This document shows, piece after piece, positions 33,028 through 45,800 of a stretch of 64,000 bases of DNA. How positions within the stretch are numbered: the first letter of the stretch is position 1; every line of letters begins with the position of its first letter. The notes under the pieces are model-generated. The model was not told the DNA's origin, made no database searches, and saw only the letters and a program-made list of their open reading frames with translations. A program made the translations under genes and the position numbers. This DNA is from Cordylochernes scorpioides (taxonomy: Eukaryota > Arthropoda > Arachnida > Pseudoscorpiones > Chernetidae): NCBI GenBank assembly GCA_030710605.1, contig CP092877.1, positions 43,384,406-43,448,405 on the forward strand, in the 5' to 3' direction.

Positions 33028-36000
33028 TTGAGAATTTTGCAGTGCAACATAAATGGATTGTGCTCAACAGCAACAAAAATAAAATTAGAAGAAATAATGG
33101 AAATAGCTGAAAAACAAAAGATACAAATTATAACCCTACAGGAAACCAAATTAAATGAAAAATACAATCTCAAATACAAAAACTACAATATCCTCAGAAA
33201 AGACAGAAATAAAGAAGGGGGTGGCCTTGCATTTTTAATCAAGAATTTGTACTATGAAGACATAGCCATTACTATTCCAAATACATCAGACCTCGAAGCC
33301 CAAGGTATCAAAGTCTACCTCAGTCAAAACAAAACCATCAACATATTCAATATGTATCACCCACCAAACAATAAACTTATTGACGATGGAACAATATCTC
33401 AATTTCTTACAGACAACACTATTATTGTAGGTGACCTTAATGCCAAACATCAACTATGGGGATGTTCCATGCCAAACCCAAGAGGCAAAATACTTTCAAA
33501 CTTATTTGACGACAATGCCTTCATGTGCTTAAATGATGGGAATCCTACCCACCATTCCTACAGCTATAATACTGCACAAGCACTTGATATAAGTTTCTCC
33601 AGTCCTGACATTTTCCACAAATGCAAATGGCAAATATTAAAAAGTATTGGAAGTGATCATTTGCCTATTTTGATAGAAATTAGCACCAAGACCAAAACAA
33701 GCTCAATTAAAGAAAAATTCTGGAACTTCAAAAAGGCTAATTGGAATCTTTACCAGCAAAACACCAATGAAGACTTTAGAAAAGCACCCACTAGAATAAA
33801 AGATCTGGAACAAAATTGGATATCTTTCAAAAACACCATTATTAAAGCATCCAAAGTTTCAATACCAAGAGGTAATATTAAGAAATGGATTCCAAATTAT
33901 ACACACCAGGCAAAAGATATTCAAACACTTATAACTAAAAGAAATGAACTACAAAAAAAGTTCACCCAAAACCAAACAAATTGTAGAACTGAACTGAACA
34001 TTGTGAATGCAAAAATAAAAAGGTTATATGTAAATATGAAAAGGGAAAAATGGAAACAAACTTGTGAAAACCTGAACCCAAGAAACCCAAATACAAAACT
34101 TTGGCATTTGGCAAAACAAATTGACAGAGCCCAGCCACAAACTGAAAACACAAATATGATTAAGAATACAGATGGTACCCCAGCAAATAATGACAAAAAT
34201 GCTGCTAATCTTTTAGGTAATTCATATCAAATAAGTAGTAAAATCAAATTTGAAATAAAAGATAAGAAAGTTGAAAAAAAGGCCCGAAAGATTATTCATG
34301 ACTGTAAAAATTTCACCAGCACTCATAATATTTTCCATGAAAAAATCAATATGAAAGAGCTAGATTATGCATTAGAAAACACTGACCTAAACAAGACTCC
34401 TGGACCAGATGGAATCCATGGCCAAATGATATCAAACTTGGGCAAAAATGGCAAAGAAAGACTTCTTGATATTTTCAATAACTCCTGGAAAACCGGAAAA
34501 TTGCCTCAAGACTGGAAGACTGCAACAATAATTCCTATTAAAAAACTTGACAAATCTGCTGATGACCCAAAAAACTACCGACCTATCTCCCTCACAAGTA
34601 TTTTCTGCAAATTAATGGAAAAAATTATACTCAGACGACTCACCTACCACCTCGACACAAAAAATCTCTTACCAGAAGAACAATATGGATTTAGGAAAGG
34701 ACATGGGACAATAGACCAACTCTTATTTTTCACACAAAAGGTAAACGATGCACAAAACAGATAACCAACTAACCACACCATAGCTGCATTTTTAGACCTT
34801 ACACAAGCTTTTGATAAAGTATGGAAAAACAAGTTAATTACAAAATTATACTATCATTTCAAAATTGATGGAAAAGCTATCACTTGGATAAATGATTTCC
34901 TTAAAAATAGATACATCAGGGTCAAATATAATGGAACTCTATCTAAAACCTTCAAATTGTACCAAAGATTACCACAAGGATCAGTCCTTAGCCCAACTCT
35001 CTTCACCCTATTTATTGCAGGCATAGAAGAAAAAATTTCACATAAAACCAATATTGGACTTTTCGCTGATGACATTATTCTATGGAGCAGTAACACTATC
35101 TGGAAAAAAGCTGAAAGGGATTCGAACAAGACTCTTTTCCACCTAGAAAAATTTGCTAATAAACATAAATTAGAATTTAACCCTCAAAAATCTGAAACCT
35201 GTCTTTTTACTACTGATAAGAAACTATACAAAATAAGGCCAAAAATTATTCTGAAAGAACAACAATTACAATATAATAAACATCCTAAATATCTTGGCTA
35301 CACCCTGGATCCAGAAATTAACTCCAGTAAACATATTGAAGAAGTTATTAGAAAAGGAAGAGACCGACTAAAAATCCTGAAATATATTTCAGGAAGAGAG
35401 TGGGGAGCCGATGCAGCCACACTAAAATTAACTTACACATCTCTAATTAGACCTATCCTGGAATATGGATATCAAATCTATGGTACAGCATCTGAAACAA
35501 ATCTAAAATCACTGGAAAGGATACAACTAAGTGCAGCTAGAATTATTACAGGTCTTCGAAATACCTGCCCTAACGATATTGTACTTTACGAGGCGGACAT
35601 TATGCCCTTAAAGGATAGAAGAAGCTACAATCTGCCAAAATATATAAACAAAATCAAGAGTTATGGAAACAAACACAGAACTTCCAATTACATACATAAT
35701 TGGGAATCCAATCTAAGACTCAAAAAAGAAGGCCCTCTCCACCTGGCCAAAAGAAATGGATTTTTAAAATATAAAGTAGAAAAAAATTATTTAGCAGAAA
35801 AAATTTCTCCATGCGAACCACTACAAAATGTTATTTTTAATGCCTCTTTAAATGAACCCACCAACAAACAATGCCAAAATCCAGAATACTTAAAACAATT
35901 ATCATTAGAAATAATTAATAACATTCCTAAAAATGCAATAACTATTTATACCGATGGTAGCAGAGACGAGCTAGGACACACTGGCAGTGGCTGTCTCATC

Positions 36001-36694
36001 AAAACCACAAATAGCATTGAGAAAATGAACAGAAGAAACCCAGATTTTTGCTCAGTCTTCAGATCAGAACTTATAGCCATCTATGAAGCCTTAAAATCCA
36101 TCAGAAATACTAATTATCAAGATATCTGGATTCTTACTGATAGTAGAAGTGCCATACAACACTTGAGTCACACAGGGGAACTCAGAGACAAAGTAAGCAG
36201 GAACATAATTGGACTTTCTCCAAAAACTCTCAAAAACCTCAAAATTTCACCTTCAATGGATACCCTCGCATGTTGGAATTGAAGGCAATGAAGCTGCTGA
36301 TGTGCTAGCGAAAAAAGGCACAAAAGAACCCTTGCCACAGAAAAATAAACTTACTTTTAAAGAAATAGAAACAGTAGTCAAAACAAAAATAAACAAGAAC
36401 TGGAGGATCCCACCTATGCACAGTTGGTACAGTGGAGTGAACCCAGGAGGAGCTCTGAACATCAGAAATAGACAGCATCAAACAACACTAACAAGATTTA
36501 GAACAGGCCATCTCAAGCCATTGAAGATAGAAAATAATAACAAAATCTACCCCACTTTCCCAAAATGTAGCTTGGCACCTGCAGCTCCAGATCACATTTT
36601 GGCTTGCATTAGATGCACTAAACAGGACCTTTGGGAGAGGCCGCTGCTCATCATAAAACAGCTCGAGGAGCATGAACTCATGGAATTCGTGTAA
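33028..36694 (+). pseudogene. LINE ORF2 (endonuclease, reverse transcriptase, RNase H), one stop and one frameshift
   Basis: From residue 1: endonuclease LQCNINGL, LQETK (38-41), GDLNAKH near 135, SDHLP near 210. RT: LNKTPGPDGIHG near 455, NYRPISLTSIFCKL near 516, an in-frame TAA at 34762-34764 after QNR, then AFLDLTQAFDKVW (motif A), LPQGSVLSPTLF (motif B) and FADDIILW near 678 (motif C). RNase H: IYTDGSRDELG near 970, FRSELIAIYEAL, ILTDSRSAIQ and, after a +1 frameshift near 36240, WIPSHVGIEGNEAADVLAKK. The C-terminus has a conserved tail ending HELMEFV, with TAA at 36692-36694. All catalytic residues are present; only two small lesions separate it from an open frame. The first Met at 33028 is inside the truncated N-terminus and is not the natural start. 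Confidence 0.93.
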
Positions 36695-36733
36695 TCTTTA
36701 CACAAGGGGATAAGAAACAACAACAACAACGCT
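36690..36733 (+). promoter_or_regulatory. LINE 3' hairpin and (AAC)n tail, probable RT recognition end
   Basis: GTGTAA-TCT-TTACAC forms a perfect 6-bp stem with a 3-base loop; the stop codon TAA lies inside its 5' strand. It is followed by AAGGGGATAAGAAAC and the AAC repeats. The same end is found on the short derivative at 56911-57335. Confidence 0.65.
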
Positions 36734-37153
36734 GTTCTAACTGAGCGGCCATTGTTCTATTCTAATTTTTTAAAATTTATTTCGTGTCTATTTATAGGTG
36801 TTACATTCGAGCACAGTTCGCAAGTCACCTTGTCCTGTTATTTACATTTAGCGAGTTGGTGGAGTAGAGGTAATTTAATTCCAATATATTTATATGTGTC
36901 GAATTAAAAAGCTTGAATATTGAATTAAAGCTTTTCAGAATAACTTTAAAATTATTAAGACATCTCATTCGCCGCCATTGCGGACAATTTTCTTGGGATT
37001 ACATTGTCAACTCGTGGTGTATCTAGTAAAAATAACGCTTTGGGTAGTTTTCTCCTATTATATCTAGGTTTGAAAATCAAGGCAGAAATAAATTTTAATG
37101 AATATCCGGTGTTCCTGCAGCTTACAACACCCGACAGTTCTATATCCCTATGC
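36734..37153. other. Spacer, nothing recognised
   Basis: AT-rich, no element ends and no coding signal that I can support. Confidence 0.4.
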
Positions 37154-37260
37154 CAGGGATCGGCAAACTTTTGAGTCGGAAGAGTCAAAAATTACACAAT
37201 TTACAAAATTTCAAAATTTTTAAAAGAGCCACACATTTTTTCATGCCAATAATAGTCAGT
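37154..37260 (+). mobile_element. hAT-type transposon end
   Basis: CAGGGATCGGCAAACTTTTG followed by AGTCGGAAGAGTCA resembles the terminal inverted repeat and subterminal part of hAT elements (CAGGGGTCGGCAAACTTTT). A matching right end is not seen nearby, so the copy is truncated or decayed. Confidence 0.55.
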
Positions 37261-37556
37261 ACTTACATGAATAAGCTACTGGCCACCGTAAATGTGTAGA
37301 GGCCACTTCTGGGGCCTCCACAAAGAGGACTCCAAGAAAAAATTTTCGAGCATACTTCTTTGTAAAACCAGCTTATCTCTTCACCTCCTTTTTATTTCTA
37401 GTTTTTGTAAATAACTCATAGTACAATAATAAATTTCCATTTTTTTCTTTTAAATAAGCAGCTATTTTGGGTTTTCTTTTTTTTTTTTTAATATTTTAAA
37501 ATTAATATTTCGAATGATAATTTTTATTTTTTTATTTCAAATTTTCTTTTTTCATC

Positions 37557-37612
37557 ACAGAGGGTGACCAGATAAAGATTTATTTTTTTAAATTTTTTTC
37601 GGTCACCCTGGG
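37557..37612. mobile_element. Tiny MITE-like inverted repeat
   Basis: AGGGTGACCAGA ... TCGGTCACCCTGG, a short inverted repeat of hAT character around an A/T-rich centre. Probably a decayed MITE. Confidence 0.4.
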
Positions 37613-38890
37613 AGAGAAAAAGTTAGTCACGAGGAAGTTTTAGTGGGAGCCAGTTCTTCTTAGAGATAAGATAGTACAGGGAAGCTCGTTAAAAATGTAG
37701 TTCTACAAGATTTTGGGGAGGGATTTCCAGCCTTCCAACAGAAGCACAAAGTTAAGTATTTTTTTAATAATGATTTTTAATAGGTATATTCATGTAAAAT
37801 TTATCACAGCGTTTCCTCGTTGCCCGTTTTATTTATATTTTAATTTTTATTCTTATCTTTGTATGACCGTCAAAAGAGATAAATAAATATATTGTATTAT
37901 TAATCAAATCCATAGTTGCCTATCTCTTTTTTTTTTAACCCCAGTGCGCGCAGGATATTTACAAATTGTACCTTTTATATAGCAGGATGCAAACTTTACG
38001 TGAACTCCCTGAGAATAAAAGAGGCTCATGGATTTCGGGACGATAGCGCCGAAATAAACTCATCAATGACGCCTTCAACGTGGGATGACCAATTCCATAT
38101 AAGGCCACGAAAAGTTCATGGTTAAATAACACCCTGCTGTTTAAAACATGTAACTTGTAAAATCCTGTCTAAAGCATAAACTAAAATATAATTGTGTGCT
38201 AGTTGGAGGCTGCGGAGAATCCAGTAAAGAATGGTAAAGTCCACGAGGCGGCCAACCACGTGGAGGACGGATCCCGCCATTTTTTTGAGGTAAGATTTGA
38301 CATATTTGTGGGAATATTAGATATTATTTGTTTATTATTTGTTTCTTAAATGAAATTAGGCATATATTGTTTAAAAAGGCATATTTTAGATCAAAATACC
38401 ATTGTTTCCAATATTTAGTTGGCTGAACGCCAATCTTTATTAAGATATTATGAGCATTCTGAAAAATAACAGTAACGCCAATTTTATATTTAAAACTATT
38501 TGTACTATGTGTAAAAGATTTTCGCATAAAAATAACAAAATATATAAAAAAAAGAAATGTTAAACTACAGTTTTTTTTTAAACTAAAATACACAGAGCGC
38601 AAATGGGCATAAATATAAAATTGTGAAATTTGAAATGGAACATAAGTAAAATTTGAACATATCCACAATTTGGATAATTGCGTGTATATTTTTTAAAAGT
38701 ATATGCAATTAATACAATTGAACATTGGAAATCATTGGCATTAGGCGTTCGATGTCAAATTTTACATATAACAATTATAAGTAGTGGCTTAAAAATATGT
38801 ACAGTCAGCACTTTCGCCTCAAAAAGGTACATCCTGCAGAATCTATTAAACTTGATGTATTGGTCTTTATTGCAAGCAGCTTATTTTGTA
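37613..38890. other. Unassigned AT-rich DNA
   Basis: No domain recognised in either strand. A GC-richer stretch at about 38200-38290, ending GAGGTAAGAT, could be a small exon with a splice donor, but there is no coding evidence. Confidence 0.35.
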
Positions 38891-39060
38891 TCGGTCAGGT
38901 AAAGTTGGTTTTCTTCCCTTGGATCAGAAGTTAATGGACATTTTATCAGGTGTTCAGGGGTTTGTTGTTAGTTTCCACAAGTGCATGCAGGTGAACCAAT
39001 TTTGCCAATTCTAAACAAATATGTGTCGAAGTCACCATGTGTCCAGTATAAAAATTTTGA
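38890..39060 (-). pseudogene. LINE scrap: C-terminal Cys/His end of ORF2
   Basis: The minus strand reads THGDFDTYLFRIGKIGSPAC, then TCGN, a stop and QQTPEHLIKCPL. This is the HGxFxxYLxRFxxxxSPxCxCG...Q TPxHLLxxCP block found downstream of RNase H in Jockey/R1/I-type LINEs. Nothing else of that element is readable on either side. Confidence 0.65.
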
Positions 39061-39462
39061 ACGTTATAGAAGTTGGGTTATAACTTAAAACACTGCATCA
39101 TTTTGTAATCTATCTTTTAAATCGTATATTGTCAACACCAGTATTTATTTAGCAAGGTACACCAGTTTAGAGTATTTGAAATCTCAATTTTTTATTTTTG
39201 TGTTTATTAGTAAACAATCTTAAAAATTTCGTTATACTAGCTGGTAGATAGAAAATTACAAGGAAATTTTTTTTGGCAGGAAAATGCTAAGAATCTGAGA
39301 AACCATGGGAAAGCAAATAAAGATATCAATCAATGTCAAATTCTAGACTTCCCCCCCGCAAGTTTGATTGACAAGTCGGAGAGACCATAAGGGTTTCAAG
39401 AGAACCGCTTTCCCGCCTACAAGGAAACCTTTAACAAAGCACAGTCTAGACCAAGCGCTTGG

Positions 39463-40680
39463 TGTAAAAAGGTACGTTTTGCAGGGCTTGGCCTTTTAGG
39501 CCTGGCACTATGCCTGCAACATATTTCTTCCATTTCTTCTATTTATCTATTCATTTTAATTTAGTATAATATTCTAATAGCGTCGAATATAATATAATTA
39601 AAAAAAAAACAATTTTTGTACAAGTCATTAGGACAAGATAATATATTTATGGATGCCAGTATGACCAATTTTATGGTAAAAGTCTATCGCAACGCAATTC
39701 TCTTGTGTAAAATGTTTTATTACCATTTAGATTACAGTTATGTATAATAATTTATTTTCTCCATTATTTATTTTAATTTACCTTAATTTTTTTAGTTACT
39801 TTAATTTATGCGAGAAATATGTTTGTTCAATTATACAGTTTAGATAAGACGTGTTTTTACAATATTTTTTAAAATTTTTAATTGCGTAAATGATCTCTTA
39901 AACTGGTCTTGTACTTTTTTTTTTATTTAATGCATGGGAATCTTAAACTGATATTGCAATTTTTCTTTTATTGACAAGCATAGTAGCGAGTGCGCAAAAC
40001 AGTATTTTATGATCCTGTAGGACTTATATTCTTATTTGTAAGTCCTCGTGGAGGAAAAAAGGCTTAAGATATAGTAGTAAATATTGATGGAAAGGTACAT
40101 TTTACGCGAAGCTACGGCCTTTAAGACCATAGTCTGGCTCTATGCCTACCACATATTTCACCCATTTCCTTATTTAACTATTTATTTTAGACTTGATATA
40201 ATATTCCAATAGTATAATATGCCAAATTATATTTTTAAAACATCTGTTAATGTCATTATGACAAGATACTTTGTTGGATTCCAGTATGGTTAGTTTATCG
40301 GAGTGCAAATCCTTGTTTAAAATAAATGTCTTATTGCTATTTTAGATTAAAGTTATGTATAGTGATTATTTTTTTTACGCACATTTTAAAATTTTTAAGT
40401 TACTGTAATTTATGCAAGAAATATGTTTGTTCAATTATACAGTTCAGATAAGACGTGTTTTTGCAATATTTTTATTTTTAATAGCGTAGATGACATTAAA
40501 CTGGTCTCGTAATTTTATTTTTGCATGGACATACCATCTTGTGCAGATAGTAATCTGTAATTCTGTAGAATTGTATATTCTCATTTGTAACTCCTCGTGG
40601 AGGGAAATGCGTGACAACAGTATAGCATTTATTGAGAGAAAAAAAAACCTTCTTTGTATAGAGTATTAGCCTTTTTTTTT
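39463..40680 (+). repeat. Diverged tandem duplication, about 604-bp offset
   Basis: AATATGTTTGTTCAATTATAC occurs at about 39818 and 40422, and the flanking 300-600 bp match loosely (AAAGGTAC... at 39470 and 40093, CTCGTGGAGG at 40043 and 40593). The copies differ at many sites, so it is old. No coding capacity. Confidence 0.7.
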
Positions 40681-41658
40681 TCCAGTCACCTTTGATTATA
40701 TATATATTTTTTGCATGTGTCACGCACATTACAAATGGTTACTGCATATAATTTTATCTCTCCCATTTATAGGTGTATTTATATTTTATTATTTAGTTAT
40801 TATCATTTTCAATCTAATAGCGATTTTATAGTATGATAATCCATATTACAGAATTTGCTGGGGAAGGTTTTCCTTTTTTAATGAAAGTAGTGAAATTGTT
40901 GTTTCTTTTCTTTACCTCCAGCCAAAGAACGAGAACATTTTATATAACCTGCATCCTTTGGAAATTAATGACTCTATTTCGGAATACGAACTTAGCAGTT
41001 TACCAGATATTTGGTTTTTGATAACCTTAGATAAACAGAGATAGAGAGTATTGCACCTCGTGTGTGTTTGCACTTGACTGGTTTTGATAAGCCTTTCCAG
41101 GAAACCTTATCTTCAGATTGTCTGGCAGCAGAGGCCTGTAACAAAGGAAAAGCTTAATAGTATCATAGCAGACTTAAAAACTCGTTTCGACATCGGCTTT
41201 CGTAGTTTTATGAAATGTGACATTAGGCATTGGTAACCTAGTAGCAGAGACTACATTTCTGGGAGGTCGGGAATAGGCCTTGAAGACTAGGAGGGTATCT
41301 TGCGTAGTTTGGAACTGTGGATGTCGGAGCATGTGATTTTGCCTACAAGATTATACATTATTTTAATAGGACTAAGATGCTCACGAAGGTGGACGGTGAG
41401 TGAAGAACGACTTAAAACATAATATCCCGATGGACGCCACCGAGCGTAAAAACCACGTGGCATGAACCAGTTGAAGAATGGGTCATTGTGGACGTATGTG
41501 AAGAAATCATCTGAAATATATGTATCATTTATAAAATAGAGATTTAATCTATATATATCCATCTGCAGGCTGATGCACCATTTCGCTCAGAATTTCCAAG
41601 ATTGATTAATCGACATGCCGAGTCAATCTACGCAAGATGTAGTTGTGCCAATCTGCAC
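40681..41658. other. Unassigned DNA before the inverted satellite block
   Basis: No recognisable protein or element boundary. Open frames are short and overlap on both strands. Confidence 0.35.
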
Positions 41659-44600
41659 CTACTTGTATCCTCAAGGTTTCTTTCTATGGGTTAATCAATT
41701 TGTACCTATATATCTCTTTTCTATGGGTTAATCTATTTGTACCTATATAGCTCCTTTCTATCGGTTGATCTATTTGTACCTTCATGGCTTCTTTCTATTA
41801 GTTAATCTATTTGTACCTATATAGCTTCTTTCAATGGGTTAACCTATTTGTACCTATACAGCATCTTCCTATGGGATATTCTATTTGTAATTCATGGTTT
41901 CTTTCTATGGGTTAATCTATTTGTACCTATATAGCTTCTTTCAATGGGTTAATATATTTGTACCTCTATAGCTCCTTTCTAGGAGTTGATCTATTTGTAC
42001 CTATATAGCTTCTTTCTATGTGTTAATCTATTTGTACCTATATAGTTTTTTATGGGTTAATCTATTTGTACCTTCATGGCTTCTTTCTAAGGGTTAATCT
42101 ATTTGTACCTATAAAACTTCTTTCTATCGCTTAATCTATTTGTACCTATATAGCATCTTTCTATATCTTTCTATTTATAACTGTATAGCTTCTTTCTATG
42201 GGAAATTCTATTTGTACATATATAGCTTCTTTTTATGGGTTAATCTATTTGTACCTATATAGCTTCTTTCTATGGGTTAATCTATTTGAACCTATATAGC
42301 TTCTTTCTATGGGATATTCTATTTGTACCTTCATGGTTTCTTTCTATGGGTTAATCTATTTGTACCTATATAGCTTTTTTCTATGGGTTAATCTATTTGT
42401 ATCTTTAGAGCTTCTTTCTATGGATTAATATATTTGTACCTATATAGCTTCTTTCTATGGGTTGATCTATTTGTACCTATATATCTTCTTTCTATGGGAT
42501 ATTCTATATTTGTACCTTCATGGTTTCTTTCTATGGGTTAATCTATTTGTATCTATATAGCTTCTTTCTATCAGTTAATCTATTTGTACCTATATAGCAT
42601 CTTTCTATATCTTTCTATTTATAACTGTATAGCTTCTTTCTATGGGATTTTCTATTTGTACCTATATAGCTTCTTTTTATGGGTTAATCTATTTGTACCT
42701 ATATAGCTTCTTTCTATGAGTTAATCTATTTGTACCTTCAAGGTTTCTTTCTATGGGTTAATCTATTTGTACCTTCCTGGTCGCTTTTATGGGTTAATCT
42801 ATTTGTACCTTCATGGCTTCTTTCTATGGGAAAATCTATTTGTACCTATATAGCTTCTTTCTATGGGTTAATCTATTTGTACCTATATATCTTCTTTCTA
42901 TGGGTTAATCTATTTGTACCTATATAGCTTCTTTCTATCGGTTGATCTATTTGTACCTATATAGCATCTTTCTATTGGATAATCTATTTGTACCTTTATA
43001 GCTTCTTTCTATGGGTTAATCTATTTGTACCTATATAGCTTCTTCCTATCGGTTGATCTATTTGTACCTATATAGCATCTTCCTATGGGATAATCTATTT
43101 GTACCTTTATAGCTTCTTTCTATGGGTTAATCTATTTGTACCTATATAGCTTCTTTCAATGGGTTAATCTATTTGTACCTAAATAGCTTCTTTTTATGGG
43201 TTATTCTATTTGTACCTATATAGCTTCTTTCTATGGGATATTCTATTTGTACCTTCATGGTTTCTTTCTATGGGTTAATCTATTTGTACCAATATAGCTT
43301 TTTCTATGGGTTAATCTATTTGTATCTTTAGAGCTTCTTTCTATGGGTTAATATATTTGTACCTATATAGCTTCTTTCTATGAATTAATCTATTTGTACC
43401 TATATTTCTTCTTTCTATGGGATATTCTATATTTGTACCTTCATGGTTTCTTTCTATGGGTTAATCTATTGGTATCTATATAGCTTCTTTCTATCGGTTA
43501 ATCTATTTGTACCTATATAGCATCTTTCTATATCTTTCTATTTATAACTGTATAGCTTCTTTCTATGGGAAATTCTATTTGTACATATATAGCTTCTTTT
43601 TATGGGTTAATCTATTTGTACCTATATAGCTTTTTTCTATGGGTTAATCTATTTGTACCTATATAGCTTCTTTCTATAAGTTAATCTATTTGTACCTTCA
43701 AGGTTTCTTTCTATGGGTTAATCTATTTGTACCTTCCTGGTCGCTTTTATGGGTTAATCTATTTATACCTTCCTGGTTACTTTTTATGGGCTAATCTATT
43801 TGTACCTATATAGCTTCTTTCTATGGGTTAATCTATTTGTACTTATATAGCTTCTTTCTATGGGATAATCTATTTGTACCCATATTATCTTCTTTTTATA
43901 CATTATTCTATATGTATCTATATAGCTTCTTTCTATGGGTTATTCTATTTGTACCTATATAGCTTCTTTCTGTCGGTTAATCTATTTGCACCTATATAGC
44001 ATCTTTCTATGGGATAATCTATTTGTACCTTCATGGTTACTTTCTATGGGTTAATCTATTTGAACCTTCATTTCTTCTTTCTATGGGATAATCTAATTGT
44101 ACCTATATAGCTTCTTTCTATGGGTTAATCTTTTGTACCTATATAGTTCCTTTCTATGGGATAATCTATTTGTACCTATATGCTTCTTTCTATGGGTTAA
44201 TCTATTTGTACCAATATATCTTCTTTCTATGGTTTAATCTATAAATAATTTAAACAGAGCATCAAGGGCTGTGTATGTTTTGTACCTATATAGCTTCTTT
44301 CTATGGGTTAATCTATTTGTACCTTCATGGCTTCTTTCTATGGGATAATCTATATGTACCTATATAACTTCTTTCTATCGGTTAATCTATTTGTACCTGT
44401 ATAGATTCTTTCTATGGGAAAATCTATTTGTACATATATAGCTTCTTTTTATGGGTTAATCTATTTGTACCTATATAGCTTATTTCTATGAGTTAATCTA
44501 TTTGTACCTTCCTGGTCGCTTTTATGGGTTAATCTATTTGTACCTTCATGGCTTCTTTCTATGGGAAAATCTATTTGTACCTATATAGCTTCTTTCTATG

Positions 44601-45254
44601 GGTTAATCTATTTGTATATATATAGCTTCTTTCTATCGGTTTATCTATTTGTTCCTATATAGCATATTTCTATGGGTGAATCTATTTGTACCTTCCTGGT
44701 CGCTTTTATGGGTTAATCTATTTGTACCTTCATGGCTTCTTTCTATGGGAAAATCTATTTGTACCTATATAGCTTCTTTCTATGGGTTAATCTATTTATA
44801 CCTAAAGAGCTTCTTTCTATGGGTTAATCTATTTGTACCTATATAGCTTCTTTCTATGGGTTAATCTATTTATACCTATATAGCTTCTTTCTATGTATTA
44901 ATCTATTTGTACCTATATAGCTTCTTTCTATGGGTTAATCTATTTGTACCTATATAGCTTCTTTCTATGGGTTAATCTATTTGTACCTATATAACTTCTT
45001 TTTATAGGTTATTCTATTTGTACCTATATAGCTACTTTCTATGGGATATTCTATTTGTACCTTCATGGTTTCTTTCTAAGGGTTAATCTATTTGTACCTA
45101 TATAGCTTTTTTCTATGGGTTAATCTATTTGTATCTTTAGAGCTTCTTTCTATGGGTTAATATATTTGTACCTATATAGCTTCTTTCTATGGGTTAATCT
45201 ATTTGTACCTTCATGGTTTCTTTCTATGGGTTAATCTATTTGTATCTATATAGC
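41659..45254 (-). repeat. 37-bp satellite array, inverted block, with higher-order structure
   Basis: About 97 units of the same 37-bp satellite as at 3221-10979 but in reverse orientation (GGGTTAATCTATTTGTACC on the plus strand). Marker variants recur: TAGCATCTTTCTATATCTTT at 42151, 42595 and 43518 (offsets 444 = 12 units, and 923), and GGTCGCTTTTATGGG at 42779, 43739, 44514 and 44698. This shows block duplications within the array. A small non-satellite insertion lies at about 44240-44280. Confidence 0.95.
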
Positions 45255-45354
45255 NNNNNNNNNNNNNNNNNNNNNNNNNNNNNNNNNNNNNNNNNNNNNN
45301 NNNNNNNNNNNNNNNNNNNNNNNNNNNNNNNNNNNNNNNNNNNNNNNNNNNNNN
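45255..45354. other. Assembly gap (100 N)
   Basis: Placeholder of unknown true size. Satellite is on the left side only; the right side is unrelated DNA, so the array end is hidden in the gap. Confidence 1.
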
Positions 45355-45800
45355 ACTCGTCCCGACCCCAGCCTCTTCGTCCTTTCTCTCTGGCTACTCT
45401 ACTCTAGCTGAAATATTTTTTGAAATCCCCACGTGACCGAAGAGAATTTTTTTATCTCTTTTACAGAGTAAAAAAAAAATATATATTTATTTCGTAGAAT
45501 AAATTCGGAAAATAAAATAAAAAAATATTCTTTGGAATAAAATTAATTTTAAATTAATAATAAAATATAATAAAATATATAAAGATGATTCCCTGAAATT
45601 TTAATCTAGTATTTCTTCTTAAAATTTTATTGTTATCTTTGAAATACCTAACTTATCTAGAGTATATATTTAATTTATTAACTTAATTTATTTAAATTTC
45701 AATGTGGTAATAAAAAAGAAAAATCTTGCTGATTTAACCTTTCACTATATATATATAAAGGGATTGAGTTATTTTACATATAAGTACATATATACATTAT
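45355..45800. other. AT-rich spacer after the gap
   Basis: Very AT-rich, with A-runs. Nothing recognised. Confidence 0.4.

Larger units (their letters stand above)
33013..36733 (+). mobile_element. 5'-truncated LINE with APE endonuclease, RT and RNase H; (AAC)n tail
   Basis: Similarity to the second copy of the family (59887-62375) begins at about 33013, so roughly the first 520 bp of the full element are missing. The 3' end is short: directly after the stop codon come a hairpin and an (AAC)n tail (36714-36733). The presence of RNase H after RT and the trinucleotide tail point to the I superclade. Confidence 0.9.

Noticed and set aside
36714..36745. Target-site duplication of the LINE at 33013 (AACAACGCTGT on both sides)
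   Set aside because: The right copy overlaps the (AAC)n tail and the left copy is 9 bases away from the element, so the match may be chance.
38200..38292. GC-richer stretch ending in GAGGTAAGAT as a host exon
   Set aside because: Only a splice-donor-like word; none of the frames gives a recognisable protein.
41659..45254. Open frames of 60-65 codons (words like VNLFVPSW) across the satellite
   Set aside because: They arise from the 37-bp repeat read in rotating frames and have the same words on both satellite blocks; no gene.
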